Shown: positions 18,027 through 26,909 of the stretch, piece after piece
Layout of the letters: every line of letters begins with the position of its first letter
How positions within the stretch are numbered: position 1 is the stretch's first letter
Source: CBDCBA01 sp965214125
Lineage (GTDB): Bacteria > Planctomycetota > Phycisphaerae > Tepidisphaerales > Tepidisphaeraceae
DNA: 63,754 nucleotides
NCBI GenBank assembly: GCA_965214125.1
Contig: CBDCBA010000001.1
Span: 1-63,754 of the forward strand
Reading direction: 5' to 3'
Position numbers and translations under genes: made by a program
The notes under the pieces: generated by a model
The model's input: only the letters and a program-made list of their open reading frames with translations
Database searches by the model: none
Told to the model about the DNA's origin: nothing

Positions 18027-20744
18027 CTACCCGCCGCTCGCCGCTGCGGGCTGGACGTTGAACGACGGGATCGCCGAAAGCTGCTGCTGCTGGAAGTTCA
18101 GTTTCGACAGCGCCAGCTCCATGTCCAGGAACTGCTTGGCAAGGCGCTGCTCCTTGGCGGTCACGCGCACCTCGATCGTGGCGATCTGGTCTTCCATGTC
18201 GCTCGTGCGCTCCTTGAGCGTGTCGTCGACGCGCTTGAGCCGGCCATCGGCGGGATCGGTGGCGCTCTCGATCATCTCCTGCAACCGCTGACCGAAGCCG
18301 CCGTCGACCGTGGAGAAGAGCCGCTTAACGGCCTCGGCGTCGTCGGCCAGGGCGGCGCGGAAGGCCTCGGGGTCGAACTCCAGCTTCGCCCCTTCCGCCA
18401 CGCCAATGCCGACGTCGGCGAGGATGCGGTGTTTCGGGTTGCCGCTGTCGATCACGCTGTTGATCGCGCGGTACAAATCGGCCTCGATCCGCGTCACCAC
18501 CGGCTCGCCCAACAGCAGGCCGCGGCGGCTGGTTTCGGGGTCGAAATCGGTCGCCTCATCGATGCTGTCGCGCAGGGCGTTGAACGACTCGACCATCGTG
18601 CCGACCTCGTCGATCAGCCCGCTCTCGTCGCTCGCCACCGTCACCCGAGTCGGCCCGCCCGTTTGCGTGAGTTCCAGCGACAGGCCGGGCACGACGTTGC
18701 TGACGGAGTTCGATCCGCTCGTAATCATCAGCGGCCGTGCCGAGGTTTCGCCGCCGAGGAAGAGGACGGCATCGCGGGCGCGGCTCAGGGCGTCGGTCGT
18801 CATGGCCGCGCCGTCGTCGCCGAGCCGGGCGTCGAACGTGAACCCCGCGGCCGCCCCCGACTCGCGGCCGAGCACGCTCAGCCGGTACGGGGTCGCGCCG
18901 CTGCCGGTGCTGATGATGTCGCTGCGCACCGGCAGGCCCAGCGCGTTGAGCTTCGTGCTGACGTCCTCCAGCGTGTCGGTCGCGTCGACCTCGACGTCCA
19001 CCTCGAAGCTGCCGTCGGCCACGCCGCTGTCGTGGGTGCCGGCGATGCGCAGGTCGGTCGCGAAGGCGCCGCTCTTGTCCGTGATAACGAGCGTGCCGCC
19101 GTTGTCATCCTCGATGACTAGGCCGTCGCCGGTGTCGTTGATGCGGGCGGTGATGGCAACGCCGCTGGCGCCGTTGTTGAGTTCTGCCAGCACGTCGGCC
19201 ACGGTGTCGAAGCCGCCGCCGGAAAAGTCGAAGTCGGCGATGTTGCCGTTGGAGTCCCCAATGCTGACAACGCCGCTACGCACGCCGCGGCCGATGTTGA
19301 GGTCCGCCAGCTTCGTGTCGCTTTGGAACCAGGCGCGCTGGAGGTTCTCGCCGCGCGCCGCGCCGTCGGCGAAGGTACCTGTCAGGCCGAGCTGGGCCGC
19401 CCCGGTGCCGCTGATGTCCGCCACGGTGAGCGAGCCGCCCTCGGTTTCGATCAGGTCGATCCCGTTGCCGGCGTCGTTGAGCTGCGCACGCACGTCGAGC
19501 CCGCTGTTGTTGAAGGCGTTGAGCACGTCCCGCACATCGGCGGCGCCCGACAGGTCAACGTTGGCCGAGCTTCCTGACGAGTCGGTGACGCGCACGGTGC
19601 CGAGGGTGATGCCCACGCCGCCGTTGAGCGTGGAGAGGAGGTAGGAGTCGACGCCCGCGACGAGTGGCTGGCCCCGCAGGACGCCGCTGGCCGAACTGCC
19701 ATCCAGGCCAAGCTGCTCGGCCGCCGCCGACGTGCCGCCGCGGCCGGTGACAACGAGATCGGTCGCCGGGAAGGGAAAGGCGGGCGAATTGGTGTTGTCC
19801 GTGATCCGCACGCTGCGGCCGGTGATGGCCATCGTGGCCGCGCCGCCGCTGGCGTCGTTGAAGCGGTCGATCAGGTCGCCGAGCGAGTCGGCGTCCTCGA
19901 AGTCGACGTCGAAGCTCGTGCCGTTGCGCGTGGTCACGGTCAGGCCGTCGCCGGAACCGTTGGCAATGCCCTGGCCGTCGCGCAGCAGCGACAGCGGCGT
20001 ATTGCGGCCGAAGTCGGTGAGGTCGTCGCCCGTGACGGTGCTGGCGGCGATGTCGGCGACGATGCCGAAGTCTTGCGCACTCGTGCCAACGACATCGCGC
20101 ACGAGCAGGCGGCCTGTGCCCCCCGAGCGGTCGGCGAGCACGAGTTGGTTGTCTTCGACTGCCGCGCTGAACCGCGCCCCGCTGGCGGCGTTGATCCGGC
20201 TCACCACGTCGTCGAGCGTGATGGCGTCGCCGAGGTCGATGCGCGTGGTTCCGCCGGCGCGGTCCGTGAGCTCGATGATGCCGCGGTCGACGCCCTCGCC
20301 GCCGCGCAGCTCGTCGAGCTGCGGGCTGCGGTCAAGGCGGCTGTCGCCGAGCTCGACGGAGATCGTGCCGGCGCCCACGCGGGTCTCGTCGGCGTCGGCG
20401 AACCCGCTGCTGACGAGCTGCTGCGCCGAGACGAGCCGGGCGACGCTGAAGTCGTACGTGCCCGCGGCCGTGCCGACGGCGGCGGTGGCGGTGAGCGTGT
20501 CGGCGCCGCTGGTGTTGACGGAGTTCTGCTCGAAGGTCGTCGGCTTGCGCAGCGACGCGGCGGAGGATTTGAGCGTGTTGAGCCGCGTGCCGAGCTCGGT
20601 AAAGGCAAGCTGCACCTGGGCCGTCTGCGCGATGCGCGACTCGAGCGTGCGGATGGGCCGGCGCTCGAGTTGGACGAGCTGCTCGATCAGGCTGCCCGAG
20701 TCGATGCCGCTGACGAGGCCGATGCTGCTGGAGATTCCTGCCAT
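18027..20744 (-). CDS. fliD: Flagellar filament cap protein FliD, extended
   Basis: 905 aa from the ATG at 20744 (MAGISSSIGLVSGID). An upstream in-frame start at 20789 lacks family-like sequence. The N-terminal coiled coil and GIDSGSLIEQLVQLERRPI are diagnostic, as is the C-terminal FliD_C helix bundle (GLIDEVGTMVESFNALRDSI; ending LQQQQLSA-type LNFQQQQLSAIP). The middle is much longer than in enteric FliD (about 470 aa). It contains four or five related 'flagellin hook IN'-type units, each with a DhT.GdLidrIN-like helix: LDDVVSRINAAS, LGDLIDRFNDAS, VRDVLNAFNNS, VADVLAELNNG, LEDVSTKLNAL. It forms the pentameric cap guiding flagellin polymerisation. The insert probably makes surface-exposed domains. 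Confidence 0.93.
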   Translation of the reverse strand: MAGISSSIGLVSGIDSGSLIEQLVQLERRPIRTLESRIAQTAQVQLAFTELGTRLNTLKSSAASLRKPTTFEQNSVNTSGADTLTATAAVGTAAGTYDFSVARLVSAQQLVSSGFADADETRVGAGTISVELGDSRLDRSPQLDELRGGEGVDRGIIELTDRAGGTTRIDLGDAITLDDVVSRINAASGARFSAAVEDNQLVLADRSGGTGRLLVRDVVGTSAQDFGIVADIAASTVTGDDLTDFGRNTPLSLLRDGQGIANGSGDGLTVTTRNGTSFDVDFEDADSLGDLIDRFNDASGGAATMAITGRSVRITDNTNSPAFPFPATDLVVTGRGGTSAAAEQLGLDGSSASGVLRGQPLVAGVDSYLLSTLNGGVGITLGTVRVTDSSGSSANVDLSGAADVRDVLNAFNNSGLDVRAQLNDAGNGIDLIETEGGSLTVADISGTGAAQLGLTGTFADGAARGENLQRAWFQSDTKLADLNIGRGVRSGVVSIGDSNGNIADFDFSGGGFDTVADVLAELNNGASGVAITARINDTGDGLVIEDDNGGTLVITDKSGAFATDLRIAGTHDSGVADGSFEVDVEVDATDTLEDVSTKLNALGLPVRSDIISTGSGATPYRLSVLGRESGAAAGFTFDARLGDDGAAMTTDALSRARDAVLFLGGETSARPLMITSGSNSVSNVVPGLSLELTQTGGPTRVTVASDESGLIDEVGTMVESFNALRDSIDEATDFDPETSRRGLLLGEPVVTRIEADLYRAINSVIDSGNPKHRILADVGIGVAEGAKLEFDPEAFRAALADDAEAVKRLFSTVDGGFGQRLQEMIESATDPADGRLKRVDDTLKERTSDMEDQIATIEVRVTAKEQRLAKQFLDMELALSKLNFQQQQLSAIPSFNVQPAAASGG

Positions 20745-20829
20745 AATGTGTTCGCGACCGCGCAAAGGCGGGCGCTCCACAAGGTTCATCGGCGCGCGTC
20801 GTGGGCGGCTTGAGGATTATCGGGAGGCA

Positions 20830-21432
20830 ATGGGCACGTGCTACCCTCGTGGCGTGCGCCTGCCCGTGTTGCCCCGCGATCCCGACGTCGAGCGCCGCCG
20901 CGACGCCGCCGAGCGCCGGGTGCGCGAATTGCAAGTCGACGTCTCGTGCGAGCCGGGCTGCGCCGCCTGCTGTCGGCACCTCGTTCCGCTGGCGCCGCCC
21001 GAGGCGGATCGCCTTGTGGCGCTGCTGGACAGGCTTCAACCCGGCGACGCGGCTCTGGTTCAGGAACGTTGGGAGCAGGCTTGGCGAACCCTCGAGGCTG
21101 AAGGTTTGGCGGAACTGCTGCTTGACCTCGCGGCTGACCCGGCGAGTGTTCCCCCGGATGGCCGCGCGTGGCTGGCGCAGGCGTATCGACAGGCCGACGT
21201 CGACTGCCCGTTCCTGATCAACGAGCGTTGCGGGATCTACGCCGAACGCCCGCTCGCCTGCCGGCTGCACCTGTCGACGCAATCGCCCGCCGCCTGCCGC
21301 GCGGGTGGCGGCGGGGGAGACGTGCGGCTTTCGGGTCCGCCCCCGGTGGCGGCCTGGTCGCGCGAGGCGGGCGGCGACTGGATCCCGCTCGTCGCGCTCC
21401 GCCGCCCGTTCAGCGGGTATGGTGCGGCGTGA
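20830..21432 (+). CDS. YkgJ-type cysteine-cluster protein
   Basis: 200 aa from the ATG at 20830; 192 aa from the GTG at 20854, which I prefer because TACCCT (20842-20847) ends 6 nt before it and the protein then begins RLPVLPRDPDVERR. Cys residues are grouped as CEPGCAACCRH (N-terminal), DCPFLINERCGIYAERPLACRLH and PAACRAG, the CxxxCxxCC...C..C pattern of Zn/Fe-chelating YkgJ proteins. The function of the family is unsettled. The stop overlaps the GTG of the TAXI-type gene by four bases (GTGA), so the two are translationally coupled. Confidence 0.8.
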   Translation: MGTCYPRGVRLPVLPRDPDVERRRDAAERRVRELQVDVSCEPGCAACCRHLVPLAPPEADRLVALLDRLQPGDAALVQERWEQAWRTLEAEGLAELLLDLAADPASVPPDGRAWLAQAYRQADVDCPFLINERCGIYAERPLACRLHLSTQSPAACRAGGGGGDVRLSGPPPVAAWSREAGGDWIPLVALRRPFSGYGAA

Positions 21433-22780
21433 GCACTGCCGACTCGACCTCGCCTTCGCGGCATTGGTGGCTGTGGCTGATCTGCGGGGCGATCGCGCTG
21501 CTGGGCGTGTGGCTGGCGTACCGGTGGGTCGAGCCGGCGCCGCCCGATCAAGTGACCCTCGCCGCCGGGCCCGACGGCGGCGCGTACGCGGCGGCGGCGG
21601 AGGCCTACCGCGACACCTTCGAACGCAACGGCGTGAAGCTGGAGATTCTCCACACCAGCGGCAGCGTCGAGAACTACGCGTTGCTCCTCGCCGGCGACGC
21701 CGACTTGGCCATCGTGCAGGGCGGAACGCTTCCCGAAGATGCGGGCGATCGAGACCGCGCGCACGCGGAGTTGCAGTCGATCGCGAGCCTCTACCTCGAG
21801 CCGCTGCTCGTGTTTCACCGCGCGGCGCTGGGCGAAGTGGACGACCTTCAGGCGTTCAGCGGCAAGCGGGTGGCGATCGGCCCGCCCGGCAGCGGCACGC
21901 GCCGGCTGGCGACGGCCGTGCTGGGAGAGTTCGAGCTTGACGTGAAAGCGGTCGAGGTTCCTCTCCACGAGGCCGCCGCGTCGCTGGCGGCGGGGGAACT
22001 CGACGCCATGTTCGCTGTCGTCGCGCCCGACGCGGCGTTGCTTCAACCGCTGCACGAGTCGGCCGACATCCGCCTGTTGCCGTTGCGTCGGGCGCCGGCG
22101 CTAGCGCGGCGGATGCCGTTCCTGGAGGCGGTGCTGTTGCCCGAGGGGACGATCAGCCTGGCCGCGAACCGCCCGCCGAGCGACGTGCCGCTGGTCGCCC
22201 CGGCGGCTGTCCTGGCGACACGCGGCGATACGCACAGCGCCGGCGTACTGCTCGCGGCGATGGCCGTGCAGCGCGAACACCGCGCCGGGACGCTCCTGAG
22301 CCCGCCGGGCGACTTCCCAAGCGAGCGCTTCACCGAACTGCCCCTGAGCGAGACGGCCGACCACTACTTCAAGAACGGCCCGAGCTTCCTGCGCAGGGCC
22401 CTGCCGTTCTGGGCGGCGAGCTTTGCGGAGCGCGGCATCATCGTGCTCGTGCCGTTGTTGACGTTGCTCATCCCGCTGGTGCGGCTCGCCCCGCCGATCT
22501 ACGTCTGGCGGGTGCGGTCGCGGATTTATAAATGGTACCCGCGAACTGCGAAGCGTGGACGAAGTGCTTGCGGGCGATCCGCCCCCCCGAGGTGGCGCGG
22601 GCGCAAGTGGAGCGCCTCGCGTCGCTCGAACGCGAGGCGCGGGACGTGAGCGTGCCGCTGAGCTACATGGAGGAGTTCTACAACCTTCGCCTCCACGTGC
22701 AGTTTCTGCGCAAGCGGGCGGACGGGCTCGCTGCGCCGCCGCACGATCAGGCGAACATGCCCGATCAGGCCAGTTTGTAG
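21429..22780 (+). CDS. TAXI-family TRAP transporter solute-binding protein (two frameshifts)
   Basis: About 450 aa. An N-terminal anchor (WWLWLICGAIALLGVWLAYRW) precedes the TAXI binding fold: VTLAAGPDGGAYAAAAEAYR, VENYALLLAGDADLAIVQGG, SLYLEPLLVFHR and GKRVAIGPPGSGTRRLA. A C-terminal membrane helix (GIIVLVPLLTLLIPLVRL) and a cytoplasmic tail follow. After YKWY the frame is lost. Removing one C from CCC at 22538-22540 and one from the seven-C run at 22582-22588 restores RELRSVDEVLAGDPPPEVA and the typical VPLSYMEEFYNLRLHVQFLR ending. No TRAP permease gene is nearby. It is coupled to the YkgJ-like gene by GTGA and overlaps the convergent gene by 16 nt. Confidence 0.8.
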
Positions 22781-23169
22781 ACGCCGCGGCTGTGCTGCTC
22801 GAAGCGTTCGTCCTTGATCAGCGCTTGGTTGACGATGCCGCGGAAGTTGGCGCTGCTGCTCTGGTAGCCGGAAGACTCGACGGCTTCGACGATCTCGCCG
22901 ACCTTCATCGGCTTGCCGCTTTTCTTCATCGCGGTGTGGACCGCGTCGGGCAGCGACTGCTCGTTCCGCGGACGACCCCCGCGCGTGAAGCTGGTTCCGT
23001 TCCCGCCTTCGGCCCCTTCGAGGCCGGCGATTTGGCGGTCGATCTGCTCGAGCTTTTTCTGAAGCGTCGCCCGGTCCCGAAGGAGCTTCGACTTGCGCGA
23101 CCGCTGATCCTTGAGCATGGACTGCAGTTGGGCGATGCTCGGTTGACGACTTGAAGTTCCGCGTGCCAT
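22765..23169 (-). CDS. Coiled-coil protein with HARE-type winged-helix C-terminus
   Basis: 134 aa. The N-terminal half is basic then heptad-like (LQSMLKDQRSRKSKLLRDRA, LEQIDRQIAGLEGA). The C-terminal half (about 68-134) resembles the HARE/ASXL winged helix: LPDAVHTAMKKSGKPMKVGE, IVEAVESSGYQSSSANFRGI, NQALIKDERFEQHSRGVYKL. Such domains are thought to bind nucleic acid, and small proteins of this architecture recur in planctomycetes. Function is unknown; a nucleoid or regulatory role is plausible. The ATG at 23169 directly follows 'attttact' with no clear Shine-Dalgarno. It is divergent from gluQ across a 165-nt AT-richer gap. Confidence 0.7.
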   Translation of the reverse strand: MARGTSSRQPSIAQLQSMLKDQRSRKSKLLRDRATLQKKLEQIDRQIAGLEGAEGGNGTSFTRGGRPRNEQSLPDAVHTAMKKSGKPMKVGEIVEAVESSGYQSSSANFRGIVNQALIKDERFEQHSRGVYKLA

Positions 23170-23334
23170 AGTAAAATCGGTGAGAGAACTGATTGGAAGA
23201 TGGGCCGGGTACGCGATGCTAGTTGTAACGCGGCCCCCGCACTTGTTCCACCACTCGTGCCCACAATAGGCGTCGCCATCGCGACCGCAAACTAAAGTCC
23301 CTTTTTCGAACAGGCTCGACGCTCCGCGGAACCA

Positions 23335-24285
23335 ATGCAAGAGTGTTGGGTGCTCTCCCGCCTCGCCCCGTCGCCTACTGGTGCATTGCACCTAGGGAAC
23401 GCGCGGACGTTCCTGGTCGCGCACGCGATGGTCGCCGCGCGAGGGGGCCGTATGTTGCTTCGCATCGACGACCTCGAGACGCCCCGAACGAAACCGGGGG
23501 CCGACGTTGCGGCCGTGGAAGACCTACGTTGGCTCGGGCTCTTCTGGAACGGTGATCCGATTCGACAGTCCAAGCGGCAGGCCGACTACGCGAACGCGCT
23601 GGCCGATCTGACGACGGCGGGCCTGCTTTACGGGTGCGCCTGCACGCGGTCGGAATTGGAGCGGGACGCAACAACGCGGGCGGACGACGGTGCCGTGATC
23701 TATGGCGGGCGTTGCCGCGACCAGGTCGAAAATGGTGATGTCGCTACGCGGCGGCTACGCATCGACGGCGTGGCCGCGTGGAACGACGGGTTCTTCGGCT
23801 CGGTGCAGTTCGTCGCGGCCGATATCGGCGACATTGTCGTGCGTCGCCACAACTGTGCGGCGGCGTATCAGCTGGCGTCGGTCGTGGACGACCTGGCGCT
23901 GGGCGTCACGCACGTGATTCGCGGCGCTGATCTTCTTGCGAGCACCGCCCGCCAGATTTTTATCGCCCGCGCGCTCGGCCGGGAGGACGAGTTGCCGGCG
24001 TTCATCCACCTTCCTCTGGTCCGCGGCCCTGACGGCCGCAAGCTGGCCAAGCGGCACGGCGACACGCGCCTGTCGCAGCTCCGCGACGAGGGTGTGACGG
24101 CCGGGCAGGTTCGCGCGCTACTTGCCCGCTTGTCCGGGATCGAGACGACCGACGCCGAAATGAGCATTGCCGAGTGGGTTCGGCGCTTCCGCCTCAATGC
24201 GTTGCCGCGAGCGGATGTGCAGTACGATGACGCGGTCGACCGGCCGCTGCCGCTCTCGCGTTCGAGCTCGGCAGGTTCCGCATGA
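23335..24285 (+). CDS. gluQ: Glutamyl-Q tRNA(Asp) synthetase
   Basis: 316 aa. Class I synthetase catalytic core without an anticodon-binding domain. The HIGH equivalent is RLAPSPTGALHLGNART, the KMSKS equivalent is GRKLAKRHGDT. Between them lie LRIDDLETPR and a zinc site made of YGCACTR and YGGRC. GluQRS charges queuosine of tRNA(Asp) with glutamate in the cytoplasm. The short C-terminus excludes an ordinary GltX. TAAAGT at 23294-23299 may be its -10. The stop overlaps the ATG of lpxK (ATGA), so the two are coupled. Confidence 0.9.
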   Translation: MQECWVLSRLAPSPTGALHLGNARTFLVAHAMVAARGGRMLLRIDDLETPRTKPGADVAAVEDLRWLGLFWNGDPIRQSKRQADYANALADLTTAGLLYGCACTRSELERDATTRADDGAVIYGGRCRDQVENGDVATRRLRIDGVAAWNDGFFGSVQFVAADIGDIVVRRHNCAAAYQLASVVDDLALGVTHVIRGADLLASTARQIFIARALGREDELPAFIHLPLVRGPDGRKLAKRHGDTRLSQLRDEGVTAGQVRALLARLSGIETTDAEMSIAEWVRRFRLNALPRADVQYDDAVDRPLPLSRSSSAGSA

Positions 24286-25319
24286 CGTTGGCGCACGATT
24301 GGTATCTCCAGGTCATTCGCGGCCGGCCCGGCCTGATCGCGGGCGGCACGCGGATCGCGCTCGCCGGGCTCAGCCCCGCCTACTCGGGCGCGATGCGCCT
24401 GCGGAACAGGCTCTTCGAGCTCGATTGGAAACGTCGCGTCACGCTGCCGCGGCCGGTGGTGAGCATCGGAAACATCACGACCGGCGGGACGGGGAAGACG
24501 CCGACGGTGGCGTGGCTGGCGGAGGAGCTTTCGCGTCGCGGACATCGGCCGGCGATCCTCATGCGCGGGTACAAGGGCGGGCCAACCGGTGGCGACGAAG
24601 AGCGCTTGCTGCGTGCGCGTCTGGGCGGGGGCGTGCCCGTCGAGGCCGATCCCGATCGCGCCGCCGCCGCCTCGTGCGTACTTCAGGCCAACCCTGACGT
24701 GTCGGTCTTCCTGCTGGACGATGGCTTCCAGCACCGCCGGGTCCGCCGCCAGTTCGATCTGGTGCTGATCGACGCGACCGATCCCTTCGGCGGCGGATTC
24801 GTGCTGCCGCGTGGCCTGCTGCGCGAGCCGCTGAGCGGGTTGTCGCGCGCGTCGGCCATCCTGCTGACGCGGTGTCAACTGGCGCCCGATGTCGAAGGCG
24901 TGGAGACGACACTTCACGCCGCAACTCCCGCCGCCGTCTACCGGTCACGCTTTGCGTTGAACTACCGATCGCACGATGGAACCGTCGCCGACGTCCGGGG
25001 CCGGCGGCTGCTCGTCGCGAGCGGGATCGGCAACCCGGATGCCTTGGTCGAGGACGTTCGACGCGACGGCGGCCAGATCGTGAGTCGCCGCGACTTCCCG
25101 GACCATTACGCCTTCTCCCCGGCCGATGTTGCCCCGCTCGCGACCGAGGCCGACGCGGGCGGCGCCACGTTGATCGTCACCGGCAAGGACTGGACGAAGC
25201 TGGAGTCGCTGTGGCCGACAAGTCGGCCGGCGATCGTCGCGGAGCCGACACTCGTGGCCGAGCGGTCGGCGGCGTTGCTTGATTCGATCGTGGCGGCGAT
25301 CACGCCACGCGACGGGTAG
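24282..25319 (+). CDS. lpxK: Tetraacyldisaccharide 4'-kinase
   Basis: 345 aa. P-loop GNITTGGTGKTPT (about 63-75), preceded by the N-terminal amphipathic region typical of LpxK. RPAILMRGYKG, the DDGFQHRR motif (about 146-153) and a C-terminal VTGKDWTKL are all family hallmarks. It phosphorylates the 4' position of the lipid A disaccharide at the cytoplasmic face of the inner membrane using ATP, so this organism probably makes lipid A. The four-base overlap with gluQ implies one transcript. The end overlaps the convergent unknown gene by 20 nt. Confidence 0.94.
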   Translation: MTLAHDWYLQVIRGRPGLIAGGTRIALAGLSPAYSGAMRLRNRLFELDWKRRVTLPRPVVSIGNITTGGTGKTPTVAWLAEELSRRGHRPAILMRGYKGGPTGGDEERLLRARLGGGVPVEADPDRAAAASCVLQANPDVSVFLLDDGFQHRRVRRQFDLVLIDATDPFGGGFVLPRGLLREPLSGLSRASAILLTRCQLAPDVEGVETTLHAATPAAVYRSRFALNYRSHDGTVADVRGRRLLVASGIGNPDALVEDVRRDGGQIVSRRDFPDHYAFSPADVAPLATEADAGGATLIVTGKDWTKLESLWPTSRPAIVAEPTLVAERSAALLDSIVAAITPRDG

Positions 25320-26313
25320 CCGCGACGGCCTGCGGCGAACCGAGCAGCAGGTCGGCCAGCCGTGTCGGATCACGCCCCAGCCGGACGCGATGCACCGTGG
25401 TTGCCTTGGCCAGTTCTGCCGGAAGCGTCGTTGTCGTCGCGCTGGGGCCGATCGGGGAGATTGGCCACGCCTCGCGCAAGGCCCGGTGCGCCTCGGCGGG
25501 GCTCAGCGGCGTATTGGTCGTCTCGCCCCGGCGGACGGGGTCGATCACGAGGATGAGCCGGCACGTGGCCGACTGCTCGACCGGCGGGGCGAGATCAGTC
25601 CAGGCGCCAGTCTGCCCGGCGAGTTGCAAGGGGCGCACGGCCGTTGCCTCGGGCGTCAGGCCGGGCAGCGGCAGGAGTTCAGGTCGGCCGTCGGTGGACT
25701 TTCGAATCGCCGTCCAGCGCTGGCCGATCGCGGCGATGCCGCGGCCGGTCATGTGGCGCAGCTCGCTTGACAGCTCAAACGGCGCCAGCATCAGCACGCC
25801 GTTGCCCGATCGCCCAACGCTGACCGCCGGTACCAGGTGCACCAGCGACGATCGCAACAACTGCGCGATCGGCCACCACACGCATTGTTCGAACAGCCGC
25901 ACCGGGTCGATGGCCGGCTCGGGAAGAACAAAGCCGCGCCAAATCCGGCGGACCAGATCGACTTCGCACAGGCCCCAACGTTCGTCCACAATCCACCAGC
26001 GGCTGCCGTCGGGCGTGCGAAACAGCTCGAGCAGCGGGTGGTACGCCGGGTCCTGTTCGTTGACGGCCACCGCGTCGCGGGAGACGCAACGGAGCACGTC
26101 GGGTTCGCGGAACTCCCGAATCACGCCATCAAGCGGCGGGGCGTCCGAAAGCGGCGCGGCCGAGCGATCAACGGTCAGCGACGGCAGCAGCCGATCGGCG
26201 ACGCGGCGCAGCTCGCCGGGCTCGATCATCAGGCTCACGCGGTGGCCGTGAACGTCCAGCGAGACGGCCCGCGTTACGGCGAGGCTGGCGAGGTTCCGCG
26301 GCGCGGGCGTCAT
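25300..26313 (-). CDS. Uncharacterised protein, possibly a degenerate HprK-like fold
   Basis: 337 aa from the ATG at 26313, chosen because GAGG lies 6 nt upstream; an in-frame start at 26331 is possible. Not firmly recognised. The order of blocks (WIVDERWGLCEVDLVRRIWRGFVLP; CVWWPIAQLLRSSLVHLVPA; VSVGRSGNGVLMLAPFE) recalls HPr-kinase-like proteins, where a P-loop follows the 'GVLLLGP' strand. Here that place reads APFELSSEL, with no GxxGxGK[ST], so ATP binding is unlikely. The C-terminal LILVIDPVRRGE and ARLADLLLGSP are also reminiscent of that group. No partner kinase substrate is nearby. Confidence 0.55.
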   Translation of the reverse strand: MTPAPRNLASLAVTRAVSLDVHGHRVSLMIEPGELRRVADRLLPSLTVDRSAAPLSDAPPLDGVIREFREPDVLRCVSRDAVAVNEQDPAYHPLLELFRTPDGSRWWIVDERWGLCEVDLVRRIWRGFVLPEPAIDPVRLFEQCVWWPIAQLLRSSLVHLVPAVSVGRSGNGVLMLAPFELSSELRHMTGRGIAAIGQRWTAIRKSTDGRPELLPLPGLTPEATAVRPLQLAGQTGAWTDLAPPVEQSATCRLILVIDPVRRGETTNTPLSPAEAHRALREAWPISPIGPSATTTTLPAELAKATTVHRVRLGRDPTRLADLLLGSPQAVAATRRVA

Positions 26314-26362
26314 CACCGGCCTCATCGGCACAATCGACCCTGCCGCGCCAGCGCAGCCTCGG

Positions 26363-26842
26363 CTACTTGCGAAGGTCCGACTCGCCCAGCAGGCGGAAGT
26401 TCTTCCGCATCAGGATGCGCTGAGCAAAGTGCAGGTCGTCCACGTAAATCGCAATCGCCGGGTCCGAGTGGGCCCGCAGCAGCGGGTAGGCGTAGTGGAT
26501 GTTCACCTCGGCCGCGAGCAGCGCCTGGGCGACGTGGATCATCGGCACGCGCGTCCGCTGCGGGATCTCGACCGCGAGCACGCTGGTCTCGCTGAAGCTG
26601 AAGTGGTTGGCGCGCAGGCAATCGCGGGCGGCCTCGGGATCGCACGCGATGATGCGCATGAGCGAAATGTCGGTCGACTCCTCAACGCTGAAGGCGTTGA
26701 CGCGCAGGCCAGCCTCCTCGAGGTGGTTAAGCAGCAGCGCCATCTTGCCCACGCGGTTCTCGAGGAACACCGTGAACTGGCGCACCGACGATGCCTCATA
26801 ACCCGCCCCCGACTGTGTCTTGGGCGGCAACACGCCTTGCAT
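26363..26842 (-). CDS. ACT-domain protein
   Basis: 159 aa from the ATG at 26842, chosen because TAAGCT ends 7 nt upstream; a GTG at 26878 would add 12 residues. Two ACT-like halves occur: VRQFTVFLENRVGKMALLLN with LRVNAFSVEESTDIS, then RVPMIHVAQALLAAEVNIHY with DPAIAIYVDDLHFAQRIL. ACT domains usually bind amino acids and regulate enzymes. As a stand-alone protein it may be a cytoplasmic amino-acid sensor, but the partner is unknown. The NUDIX gene lies upstream on the same strand. Confidence 0.85.
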   Translation of the reverse strand: MQGVLPPKTQSGAGYEASSVRQFTVFLENRVGKMALLLNHLEEAGLRVNAFSVEESTDISLMRIIACDPEAARDCLRANHFSFSETSVLAVEIPQRTRVPMIHVAQALLAAEVNIHYAYPLLRAHSDPAIAIYVDDLHFAQRILMRKNFRLLGESDLRK

Positions 26843-26849
26843 GGCCGTC

Positions 26850-26855
26850 AGCTTA
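26850..26855 (-). promoter_or_regulatory. -10 box TAAGCT, ACT-domain gene
   Basis: On the minus strand it ends 7 nt before the ATG at 26842 and supports that start over the upstream GTG. Confidence 0.5.
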
Positions 26856-26909
26856 ACCGAAGCGCCCTCGCCCGCCACCGCAAATTGCCGTCGCGACAGA
26901 TCGGCCGCG

